In this document: positions 51,164-58,767 of the stretch, piece after piece | Position numbering within the stretch: position 1 is the stretch's first letter | Layout: each line of letters opens with the position of its first letter | Assembly: GCF_030010625.1 (NCBI RefSeq) | Contig: NZ_JASCXN010000001.1 | Coordinates: forward strand, 248,001-312,000 | DNA length: 64,000 nucleotides | DNA from: Streptomyces sp. CC208A | GTDB taxonomy: Bacteria; Actinomycetota; Actinomycetes; Streptomycetales; Streptomycetaceae | Reading direction: 5' to 3' | Translations under genes and position numbers: made by a program | The notes under the pieces: model-generated | The model's input: the letters and a program-made list of their open reading frames with translations, nothing else | What the model was told of the DNA's origin: nothing | Databases searched by the model: none

Positions 51164-51928
51164 ATGGACGGCCTGCGTTTCGCCTTCGGCACCCTCACCG
51201 TGCTCCCCGCCCGCGTCACCCGCTGGGACCGGGACGCGGCGCGCGCCGGCATGCTCTGCGCCCCGCTCGCCGGACTCGTCGTCGGCCTCCTCGCCGCGGC
51301 GGCCGGCGGGCTGCTCCTCGCGCTCGGCTCGGGCCCGCTGGTCGCGGCCGTGGCCGCCGTCGCCGTCCCCGCCGTGCTCACCCGGGGCCTCCACCTCGAC
51401 GGCCTCGCCGACACCGCCGACGGCCTCGGCAGCGGCAAGCCGGCCGAGGACGCGCTGCGCGTCATGAAGCAGTCCGACATCGGCCCGTTCGGCGTCATCA
51501 CCCTCGTCCTCGTCCTGCTCGCCCAGGTCGCCGCCGTGACCGAGCTGTACGGGAGGGGCTGGGCGCACGGCGCGTTCGCCGTGGCCCTGGCCGCCACGGT
51601 CGCCCGGCTCGCCCTCACCCACGCCTCCCGGCACGGCGTCCCGCCGGCCCGCCCCGAGGGCCTCGGCGCGATCGTCGCCGCGACGGTGCCGCTCCGCTCG
51701 GCGGCCCTCGCCACCGCCGCCGTCCTCCTCCTCACCGCCGCCACCGGCCTGTTCCTCTCCCCGTACGACGCCGCCCGCGCCGTCCTCGCCACCGCCACCG
51801 GCCTCGCCGCCGCCGCCCTCCTCCTGCGCCGCTGCGTCCGCCGCTTCGGCGGCGTGACCGGCGACGTCTTCGGCGCGGTGGAGGAGACGGCGGCGACGGC
51901 GGCCCTGGTGGCGCTGACGCTGGGCTGA
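51164..51928 (+). CDS. cobS: Adenosylcobinamide-GDP ribazoletransferase (cobalamin synthase)
   Basis: A 254-residue integral membrane enzyme joining GDP-cobinamide and alpha-ribazole to give cobalamin. Family motifs: RFAFGTLTVLPARV, the metal site LHLDGLADTADGLGSGKPAEDALRVMKQSDIGPFG divided over a loop, and ASRHGVPPARPEGLG, with six or seven spans. ATG 51164 has no clear ribosome site. TACCCT lies six bases upstream (51152-51157), again suggesting a leaderless transcript. It is separated from cobU and cobT by three other genes, so cobalamin genes are dispersed here. It converges on the exopolysaccharide operon with an 11-base gap. Confidence 0.94.
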   Translation: MDGLRFAFGTLTVLPARVTRWDRDAARAGMLCAPLAGLVVGLLAAAAGGLLLALGSGPLVAAVAAVAVPAVLTRGLHLDGLADTADGLGSGKPAEDALRVMKQSDIGPFGVITLVLVLLAQVAAVTELYGRGWAHGAFAVALAATVARLALTHASRHGVPPARPEGLGAIVAATVPLRSAALATAAVLLLTAATGLFLSPYDAARAVLATATGLAAAALLLRRCVRRFGGVTGDVFGAVEETAATAALVALTLG

Positions 51929-51939
51929 GACGGCGGGCC

Positions 51940-52728
51940 TCAGCAGGACCGGCGCCAGGCGCCCAGTTCGTACTTCTTGAGCATGGAGCTGAGGCCCAGG
52001 GCGCGGGCCTCGGGGCAGAACTGACGGGTGGTCAGTTCGTATTCGGCGTGGAAGACGGGTTTGCCCGCCTCGATGAAGGGGGTGAGGCGGTGGCACTCGT
52101 CGTACTGGGCGCACTGCTCGTTGACGGCGAAGTCGAAGTCGTCGAGGAGCTGGGGGATCTGGTCGAGGTCGTTCTTGAGGCCGACGGCGAGGCCCCGGTC
52201 GTGGGCGAGGCGGGCGATCAGGCGGTTGTAGGCGAGCTGGTCGGCGGCGGTGAGGGGGAAGCCGGTGCGGTTGCGGTAGCCGTCCATGTTGTCGGGTTCC
52301 ACCGCGTCGAAGCCCTTGTCCCCGCACATGTCGATCCGCGCCGCCATGAGGGGTTCGAGGAGGTCGGTGCGGCGGATGTCGAGCCAGCGTTCGCCGTCCC
52401 AGCCGTTGCCCTCGCCGAGGACGGACTCCGGGAAGCGGTCGGCGTCGGGGCGGAAGTCCTCCCAGGCGCCGGTGGAGAGGTAGCAGATCACCTTGCGGCC
52501 GCGGCGGTGCAGGTCGGCGACGGTCGCGGCCGGGTGGTCGAAGCCGTCGATGTCGTACACGGGGACGTCGACGGACGGGTCCAGCTTCCCGCTGAGCTGC
52601 CACTGCCAGGCGAGGCCGGCCGTCGGGCGCCAGCGCTCGGGGCCGGGCGCCGGGCCCGGCGCAGAGGCCGAGGTGCAGGCCGTGAGGAGGAGCAGCAGGC
52701 CCGCGAGGAGGAGCGGCAGGCGTCTCAT
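51940..52728 (-). CDS. GH114-type endo-alpha-1,4-galactosaminidase-like lipoprotein
   Basis: A 262-residue exported lipoprotein (signal with lipobox LLTAC) whose mature part is a TIM barrel of the GH114/DUF297 type. Seen: WQWQLSGKLD, VPVYDIDGFDHP, VICYLSTGAWEDFRPD, GFDAVEPDNMDGY (acidic active-site segment) and VGLKNDLDQIPQLL. The family includes fungal Ega3 and the hydrolase domain of PelA, which cut alpha-1,4-linked (N-acetyl)galactosamine polymers. It is the last gene of the five-gene exopolysaccharide operon and overlaps the spherulin-4-like gene by 4 bases. It probably trims or releases the polymer made by the operon. Activity is inferred from family resemblance. Confidence 0.88.
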   Translation of the reverse strand: MRRLPLLLAGLLLLLTACTSASAPGPAPGPERWRPTAGLAWQWQLSGKLDPSVDVPVYDIDGFDHPAATVADLHRRGRKVICYLSTGAWEDFRPDADRFPESVLGEGNGWDGERWLDIRRTDLLEPLMAARIDMCGDKGFDAVEPDNMDGYRNRTGFPLTAADQLAYNRLIARLAHDRGLAVGLKNDLDQIPQLLDDFDFAVNEQCAQYDECHRLTPFIEAGKPVFHAEYELTTRQFCPEARALGLSSMLKKYELGAWRRSC

Positions 52729-53345
52729 CGGGCGGGCTCCAGGAGGTCGTGCGGCAGGGTGCCCCAGGGGTGGGCGCCCGTGCCCGGGACCGCGCAGTGG
52801 ACCTCGGTGGCGGGGCGGAAGCCGGGCGGGGCCGCGTAGACGAGGTGGCAGTAGTGCGGGGCGACCGGCAGGTCGAGGGTGCGGTACGTGTCCCACGGGC
52901 CCTCGAAGGTGACGACGAGGTCCGCCAGTTCCTCGTATCCCGGGTCGGGGTGGGTGCCGGGGTTGAGGACGAGGGTCGCCGCCCCGGCGGCGCGGGCCGC
53001 GACCGCGAGCCGCCGGTAGTGCGGCAGGGCGTCGGTGCCGGTCGCGGTCTGGTCGAGGAAGGCGCCGTCGGCGCCGTACCAGTCGCGGTGGCGCAGCAGG
53101 TCGGCGACGACCTCGCCGTGCGGGCGGCGGCCGTAGGCGGTGTCCGCGTAGCCGAGGATCCGGACGCCCGCGGCGCGGAGCCGGTCGGCCGCTTCGGCGA
53201 AGGCCGGATCGGGGGCTTCGCCCGCGCCGTTCGCGGGGTTGAGGACGACGCCGTGGAGGGTCGGGGCCGCCGCGAGCAGGGCCGCCCAGTCCTCGGGCCG
53301 GTCGGTGGGGTGCTCGTAGAACGGCACCAGGAGGGAACGGTTCAC
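52725..53345 (-). CDS. Spherulation-specific family 4 protein (Sph3/GH135-like)
   Basis: A 206-residue TIM-barrel protein of the spherulin-4 family: LLVPFYEHPTDRPEDWAAL, TLHGVVLNPANGAGEAPD, GVRILGYADTAYGRRP, ADGAFLDQTATG and LVVTFEGPW. The fungal member Sph3 (GH135) is a retaining hydrolase of galactosaminogalactan needed for its synthesis. I see no signal peptide, so this version may act inside the cell or be exported by another route. The start is GTG at 53343-53345. The gene overlaps the GH114 gene by 4 bases and is 12 bases after the membrane-protein gene. Substrate is inferred from family and context. Confidence 0.87.
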   Translation of the reverse strand: MNRSLLVPFYEHPTDRPEDWAALLAAAPTLHGVVLNPANGAGEAPDPAFAEAADRLRAAGVRILGYADTAYGRRPHGEVVADLLRHRDWYGADGAFLDQTATGTDALPHYRRLAVAARAAGAATLVLNPGTHPDPGYEELADLVVTFEGPWDTYRTLDLPVAPHYCHLVYAAPPGFRPATEVHCAVPGTGAHPWGTLPHDLLEPAR

Positions 53346-53357
53346 GCGCGGTCCTTC

Positions 53358-54824
53358 TCAGGGACGGTGGGCGGTGGGTCGGACCAGCAGAGCACGGCTG
53401 AGGACGGCGAGGACGGCGGCTGCTCCCCCGGCGGCGAGCGGTCCCGCCGCCGGTGCGAGGGTCTGCGCGGCGGCTGCGAGCAGGCAGACCGCGGCGGCGC
53501 CGGTGACGGCACCGAAGGACTGGAGCAGCAGCCCCAGCCAGAGCACGGTGCCGACGAGGAGGAGGACGAGCAGCCGCTCCGGGGTCGGCCAGGGGGCGCC
53601 GGGCCATGCCAGGGTCGCGGCGAGGGTGAGGGCGAGCAGCACGGCGAGGTAGCCGCCGAGGCAGCGGAGCAGGGTGCCGGTGACGGCGCGGCGGAACGCG
53701 CGGGCGGTGGTGAGGGTCCGCAGCCGGGCGAGGCTGCCGCCCCGGAAGCGGTGCAGCAGCCACTCGGCGGGCCCCATGGAGAGGGTGAGCGCGATGACCG
53801 CGCCCGTCCCGGCGGCGAGGGAGTCGCCGAGCCCGGCGTGGAGCACGAGGACGCCGCTGCCGAGGCCGAAGAGGCCGTACGGGGCGGAGCCCGCGAGCGG
53901 CGGTCCGCCCCGCCCGGCGGCGCCGCGCGCGGTGCCGGGGCGCAGCGCCCGGGCGGCGACGAGGACGGCGGCGGCGAGCGAGAGGGCCGGCAGCCCGGCG
54001 CGCAGCGGCTCTGGCAGGTCCCAGCGGAAGGCGGGGAGGGCGCCGAGGAGCGGCAGCAGGGCGGCGAGCAGGGCCCGTTCGCGGCCGAGGACGAGGAGGA
54101 CGGTGGCGGCGGCGAGGTAGAGGGACTGTCCGGCGGCGAAGACGGCGGCCGGGAGTTCGCCGGCGCGGGCGGTCGCGAGGGCGACGGCGGTCCCGGCGAG
54201 CGCGCCGGCCGGGGCGCCGGTGAGCAGGGCGCGGGCGGCGGCGGCCCGGTCGCCGAGGCCGAGCCAGGTGTGGGCGCGGTGCGAGAGGGCCTGGTTCCAC
54301 ACCCAGCCGGTGAGGGCCCCGGCGAGCAGCGGCACGGTCCCGGAGGGCAGCCCGTACCGCCCGGGCGGCCCGGCGAGCAGCGGCCCGGCCAGGACGTAGG
54401 CGAGGCCGGGCAGCGCGAAGACGATCCCGCGCAGCAGGCAGCCGCCGAGCCCCTCGGACCACGGCGGGCCCGCGTCCCTCCGGCGGGGCGGCTCGGGGTG
54501 GCGGCGCTCCACCCGGGCGTACAGGTCCTCGGCGAGCGTGAAGGAATCGTTCCGCCCGTAGGTGAGCCGGATGTGGTCGTCGGTCATGCCGTCGGACTCC
54601 AGGAGCGCGGCTATCTCGTCCGGGTGGACGGCGGCGGCCACGAACGCGTCGAGGCGTTCGGCGAGTTCGTCGAGCGGGTCGGCGGCGGTGCCGGGCCCGG
54701 CGGGCGCCGGGGCGGAGGCCGGTCGGCCCGCGGCGGGTGCCGGGGGTGTCCGCCGTCCCGGGCGCGGCACCTCCGGCAGGGGCGGGGTGGTGGCCGGGGG
54801 TTTCAGCCAGAGGGAGCCGCTCAT
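53358..54824 (-). CDS. Multispan membrane protein of the exopolysaccharide operon
   Basis: A 488-residue protein: a Pro- and Ala-rich cytosolic start (about 1-50), a short helical region (LDELAERLDAFVAAAVHPDE, then DDHIRLTYGRNDSFTLAEDLY), then roughly ten to twelve hydrophobic segments to the C-terminus. It overlaps the PelF-like gene by 4 bases. Topology and position fit a polymer-export channel or flippase working with the synthase, as PelG does with PelF, but I do not recognise PelG sequence motifs. The protein could also be the membrane partner that anchors the glycosyltransferase. The exact family is unknown. Confidence 0.72.
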   Translation of the reverse strand: MSGSLWLKPPATTPPLPEVPRPGRRTPPAPAAGRPASAPAPAGPGTAADPLDELAERLDAFVAAAVHPDEIAALLESDGMTDDHIRLTYGRNDSFTLAEDLYARVERRHPEPPRRRDAGPPWSEGLGGCLLRGIVFALPGLAYVLAGPLLAGPPGRYGLPSGTVPLLAGALTGWVWNQALSHRAHTWLGLGDRAAAARALLTGAPAGALAGTAVALATARAGELPAAVFAAGQSLYLAAATVLLVLGRERALLAALLPLLGALPAFRWDLPEPLRAGLPALSLAAAVLVAARALRPGTARGAAGRGGPPLAGSAPYGLFGLGSGVLVLHAGLGDSLAAGTGAVIALTLSMGPAEWLLHRFRGGSLARLRTLTTARAFRRAVTGTLLRCLGGYLAVLLALTLAATLAWPGAPWPTPERLLVLLLVGTVLWLGLLLQSFGAVTGAAAVCLLAAAAQTLAPAAGPLAAGGAAAVLAVLSRALLVRPTAHRP

Positions 54825-56359
54825 GCCGGGGAGCCTTCCGGGACACGGGCCGGGGAGCGCCGGGGGGCCGGGATGCTGACGCGCAGCGGCACGGTGACGG
54901 GTACCGGCAGGGGGGTGCGGGAGGCGGCGAGTTCGCGGTAGATGCGGCGGAAGCCGTCGACCGAGCGGTGCAGGGTGAACTCGTCGACGACCCGCTGCCG
55001 GGCCCGTCGGCCGAGTTCGGCGCGGCGGGCGCCGTCGCGGAGGAGGGCGGAGACGGCGGCGGCCATGACGGCCGGTTCGCGGGGCGGGACGACGACGCCG
55101 GTGTCGCCGACCGCCTCCCGTACCCCTCCGACGTCGGTGGAGACCGTCGCCCGGCCGCAGGACATGGCCTCGATGAGCGAGAAGGGGAAGCCCTCGCTGA
55201 TGGAGGAGAGCATCACGACGCTGCCGGCCGCGTAGGCGGAGGGCACGTCGGAGACGCGGCCCTCGAAGGAGACGCCGTCGGCGACGCCGAGTTCGGCGGC
55301 GAGCTTCTCCAGGCGGGTGCGGTAGTCCTCGTTCCCCGCGGGGACGGGGCCGAAGAGGCGGAGCCTCAGCCCGGGGAGTTCGGCGCGGGAGATCGCGTAC
55401 GCCCTGATCAGGGTCTCCAGGTCCTTGATGGGGTCGACCCGGCCGCACCAGCTCAGGGTGGGCGTCTCCGGTTCGGGCCCGGCCTCGGGGAAGAGGGCGG
55501 GGTCGACGCCGTTGTAGACGGTGCGGATGCGGTCGGCGGGGGCGCCGCCGCGCTCCTCCCAGCGCCGGTTGTACTGGTTGCAGGGGGTGATGAGGTCGGC
55601 CTTGCGGTAGCCGAGGGAGTTGAGCTCGCGGTAGAAGCCGAGCATGAGGGCCTTGACGGGCCAGCGCTGGGCCTCGGTGCGGTAGCCGAGGTAGCGCTCG
55701 CGGAGGTAGATGCCGTGTTCGGTGAGCAGGAAGGGCACCCCTTCGAAGTGCTGCGCGGCGAGCGCGGGCAGGGTGGCGAGGCCGCTGGAGACGGCGTGCG
55801 CCACGCTGCCGTCGGCTATCCGGGCGCCGAGCGGCCGCAGGGCGTGTTCCAGCAGGTCGGTGGCGGTGAGGGCGTCGTGGACGGTGGGCCCGGCCGCGCG
55901 CGTCGGCAGGTGCGGCATGGTCCAGATCCACATGAGGGAGCGGAGGGCCGCCTCGGAGCGCAGGGCCGGGGTGAGCCGGCCCTCGCGGGCGAGGGCGGCC
56001 AGCTCGTAGAGGCTGCCGGCGAGGTCGTGGCCGGCCTCGGGGTCGAGGAGGGCGAGCAGGAAGTGCTCGTACGAGGCGAGGAAGCGGCGGCGGTCACGCC
56101 CCCGCGGGGCCCGGCGCGCGCGGGTGGGCGCGGCCGGTCCCCGCGGGTGGCCCCAGAGGGGGAACGCGGTGTGCCGGGCGATGTTGGGCGGCAGCTCCCA
56201 GGTGACGGGTTCGCGGCCGCTGCCGGTGAGGGCGAGGATCTCGAAGGTGACCTCGGGCATGCCCCGGACGAGCTGGTCGCACCAGGTGCTGACGCCGCCG
56301 TGGACGTGCGGATAGGTGCCCTCGGTGAGCATGGTGACGTGACGGCCACGGCTCGGCAT
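54821..56359 (-). CDS. PelF-type GT4 glycosyltransferase
   Basis: A 512-residue cytosolic GT-B enzyme. The N-terminus MLTEGTYPHVHGGVSTWCDQ is the PelF (DUF3492 plus GT4) signature. The C-terminal half has LSWCGRVDPIKDLETLIRAY, EGRVSDVPSAYAAGSVVMLS, and the nucleotide-sugar motif SISEGFPFSLIEAMSCGRATVSTDVGG cut as SISEGFPFSLIEAMSCGRA then TVSTDVGGVREAV. PelF polymerises the Pel polysaccharide, rich in N-acetylgalactosamine, from UDP-sugars. An open frame extends far upstream through the next gene, but ATG 56357-56359 has GGGGGGAC eight bases before it. It is preceded by the deacetylase-like gene (26-base gap). Donor specificity is inferred. Confidence 0.9.
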   Translation of the reverse strand: MPSRGRHVTMLTEGTYPHVHGGVSTWCDQLVRGMPEVTFEILALTGSGREPVTWELPPNIARHTAFPLWGHPRGPAAPTRARRAPRGRDRRRFLASYEHFLLALLDPEAGHDLAGSLYELAALAREGRLTPALRSEAALRSLMWIWTMPHLPTRAAGPTVHDALTATDLLEHALRPLGARIADGSVAHAVSSGLATLPALAAQHFEGVPFLLTEHGIYLRERYLGYRTEAQRWPVKALMLGFYRELNSLGYRKADLITPCNQYNRRWEERGGAPADRIRTVYNGVDPALFPEAGPEPETPTLSWCGRVDPIKDLETLIRAYAISRAELPGLRLRLFGPVPAGNEDYRTRLEKLAAELGVADGVSFEGRVSDVPSAYAAGSVVMLSSISEGFPFSLIEAMSCGRATVSTDVGGVREAVGDTGVVVPPREPAVMAAAVSALLRDGARRAELGRRARQRVVDEFTLHRSVDGFRRIYRELAASRTPLPVPVTVPLRVSIPAPRRSPARVPEGSPA

Positions 56360-56385
56360 GTGCGTGTCCCCCCAGAACGTGCTGG

Positions 56386-58473
56386 TCAGGCGGTCGGGAG
56401 CTGGAGTGTGACGGCGGTCTGGAGCGGTTCGGGCGCGGTCCAGGCGGAGCGGCTGCCCGCGTAGGCGGTGCCGAAGGCGGTGGTGCCGAGGAGGAGCCGC
56501 TTGCGGGTGCCCTCGGGAGCGGTGACCGGGATCCGGACGCCGGAGGGCGCCTTGACGGTGACGGTGTTCCCGATGCGGTACGCGGTGACCTTGCCGGCGG
56601 CGAGGGCGGCGTCCCAGGCGTCGCGGCGGTTCAGCTCGACGCCGACGTCCTTCTGACGGGGGTTCACGATCGGGGTGTTGGCGGAGAAGATCGCCTTGTA
56701 GTCGCCGAGGATCTTGTCGAGGACCGGGTAGAGGAGGCGTTCCTCGGCCAGGTTGGACTGGTGGACGTAGTGGGGGCGGGGGTCGTTGGCGACGACGTGG
56801 CCGAGGGCGATGCGGGCCTCCTGCGGGGCGATGTACTCCGCGTAGCCGGTGGCCGTGTCGAGCGGGGCGGGCAGGCAGGTGGAGGCCGGGTTGGACTCGC
56901 AGACGCCGCTGCCGCCGTCGGCGCGGGAGGTGTAGACCCAGTTGTACTCGTCGGTCATCTCGGCGGCGGTGCCCACGTTGTAGTACACGTTCATGGGGTG
57001 CCGGGGCACGGTCCTCGCGGCGCCGAGGGCCCGCTGCCGAGGCTCGCGGGAGTTGTCGCTGGCCGTCCACTTCACGCCGTTGTCGGCGAGGGCGCCGGCG
57101 AGGTTCGGATTGTCGACGGGCTGCTGGGGCAGGGTCTTGAGACCGGAGTGCTCGCCGGTGACGAGCTCGGAGCGGTCGATCGGGATGCCCTTGCGCGCGG
57201 CCCAGTTCACGTTGTCGCGGATCTGGGCGGAGAGTTCGGCGCGGCTGACCCAGAGGGTGGCACCGGAGGCGTCGGTGGCGCACCGCCAGGGGACGGTGGT
57301 GTTGTCCTGGACGCAGCCGAGGAAGGGGTGGGTGTAGGTGTGGTTGATCCAGCGGTACTGGGCGCGGTCGGCGATCAGCCGGGCGGCGAGCGGGTCGCTG
57401 CCGCCGTGCTCGGCCTTCCACTGCTCGCCCTGGCCGCCGTTGTAGACCATGTCGAGGGTGAAGCCGGAGGCCTTCTGCCAGGCGGCGGCGTAGGTGGCGT
57501 CGGCGGCGGTCATCCGGATGGGGTTCTCCGCCTCGTCGTCCCCACCGACGCAGTCGAAGTCGCCGGGGGTGCAGTTGCGGACGGTGTCCCAGCGGGCGTC
57601 GGGGGCGAAGACGTCGTCGACGTGGACGGAGAGGTAGTTCCGGGACTGCCCGAGGTGGACGCCCTGGGTGAGCCATTCGACGATGCCGCGGGCGAGGGCC
57701 CGGTACTGCCGCTGGTACTGGTTGTAGGCGAAGGTGACGACGAGTTCGCGGCGCCCGTCGGCGGCGTACTCGCCGACCAGGCTGGCCCGGCCGCCGCCTT
57801 CCACCGGCATGTCGACGTAGCTGGTGAAGCCGGGCCTGGGGCGGCCCGCGTAGCCGTAACTCTCGGAGATCGCCGGGTCGTTGTCCTCGAAGGTCAGGTC
57901 GCCGGCGAGGTAGCCGAAGGGGCCGCCCTTCCCCGCCGGGGTGATGCCGGCGGTGACGCCGTCGAGGACGCCGGACCAGCCGCCGTCGGTGGTGTAGTCG
58001 AGGCCGACGCCGGGGTGGGACCAGGTGTACGCGTCGACCTGCGGGATCCCGAAGGCGCGCTCGTACGCCTGGAGCGCGGTGTGCTCGGCGGAGTCGGGGC
58101 CGAAGGCGGCCTCGTGGGGCAGGACGACGCCCTGGTACTTGGCGCGGGGCCGGCCGTCGACCGTGTCGCTGAGGAAGGCCGGGGTGAGGACGGGCCGGTT
58201 CGGGTCGTTGAGGTCGACCGTGCGGTACGGGACGCCGGAGCCCTTCAGCTCGGCGGTGATGGCCCCGACCGCGCTGCCGCCGTCGTCCACGACCAGGACG
58301 GTGAGGTCGATCCGGGGCTCGGGGGCGGCCGCGGCCTGCGCGGACGGGACCACGGTGGCGAGGAGCGCGGCGGCGGCGAGCGCCCCGGCGGCACGCCCTG
58401 CGCGGCGCGGCACCCCCTGGTTTCCGGACTTCCTCGGCGCGGCCGCGGGCGTGCGGGATCTGTTCGCGTGCAT
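56386..58473 (-). CDS. Secreted Agd3-like polysaccharide deacetylase (CE18-type candidate)
   Basis: A 695-residue exported protein: Ala-rich signal peptide (about 22-48), an N-terminal beta-rich domain (about 50-270) with many aromatic residues, then a region with deacetylase metal motifs. Asp286-Asp287 lie in LSVHVDDVFAPDARWD, and HTYTH (378-382) gives the HxxxH pattern of NodB-like esterases. Further on are SELVTGEHSGLKTLP and ALGHVVANDPRPHYVHQSN, which may complete the site. This layout resembles fungal Agd3 (CE18), which deacetylates galactosaminogalactan, and the PelA deacetylase role. ATG 58471-58473 follows GAGGGGGGAC. It leads the five-gene operon. CE18 membership is by eye. Confidence 0.78.
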   Translation of the reverse strand: MHANRSRTPAAAPRKSGNQGVPRRAGRAAGALAAAALLATVVPSAQAAAAPEPRIDLTVLVVDDGGSAVGAITAELKGSGVPYRTVDLNDPNRPVLTPAFLSDTVDGRPRAKYQGVVLPHEAAFGPDSAEHTALQAYERAFGIPQVDAYTWSHPGVGLDYTTDGGWSGVLDGVTAGITPAGKGGPFGYLAGDLTFEDNDPAISESYGYAGRPRPGFTSYVDMPVEGGGRASLVGEYAADGRRELVVTFAYNQYQRQYRALARGIVEWLTQGVHLGQSRNYLSVHVDDVFAPDARWDTVRNCTPGDFDCVGGDDEAENPIRMTAADATYAAAWQKASGFTLDMVYNGGQGEQWKAEHGGSDPLAARLIADRAQYRWINHTYTHPFLGCVQDNTTVPWRCATDASGATLWVSRAELSAQIRDNVNWAARKGIPIDRSELVTGEHSGLKTLPQQPVDNPNLAGALADNGVKWTASDNSREPRQRALGAARTVPRHPMNVYYNVGTAAEMTDEYNWVYTSRADGGSGVCESNPASTCLPAPLDTATGYAEYIAPQEARIALGHVVANDPRPHYVHQSNLAEERLLYPVLDKILGDYKAIFSANTPIVNPRQKDVGVELNRRDAWDAALAAGKVTAYRIGNTVTVKAPSGVRIPVTAPEGTRKRLLLGTTAFGTAYAGSRSAWTAPEPLQTAVTLQLPTA

Positions 58474-58767
58474 GGTGTGGTGTCCCCCCTCGGCAAGTGC
58501 CCGGACGCGGGGGCACCTGTGGAGATGAAGCGAAGGCGCGAGTGCCGCCCTTGCATGGATGAGGCGAGTGTGGCGTCGGCACACCGGCCGGAAGGACAAA
58601 CATGAAAGAGACACCACGGATGAGTGAATCGATGCCGCGGTGAGCGAACCGGGCGTACGAGCGTAGGCTCGTTCTCGGCGCTCATCGGGCCGAAATACGA
58701 TGCGGCGGGCTCGGTCGGCCCAACCCTCGACCGCCACAGAACTCAATGGAAGCGAGAAATCACCACC
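58474..58767. promoter_or_regulatory. Divergent promoter region, exopolysaccharide operon and pepA
   Basis: 294 bases. ACGAGC/GCTCGT form a 6-bp inverted repeat at 58657-58672 over a TAGGCT hexamer (58664-58669), a possible -10 for pepA. I see no clear promoter for the minus-strand operon and no RNA gene. Confidence 0.35.

Noticed and set aside
54821..58603. Open frame of 1260 codons covering the PelF-like gene and the gene before it
   Set aside because: Only the part after 56359 reads as a real protein. The upstream part is an alternate frame of the deacetylase gene with Arg-Pro-rich shadow sequence.
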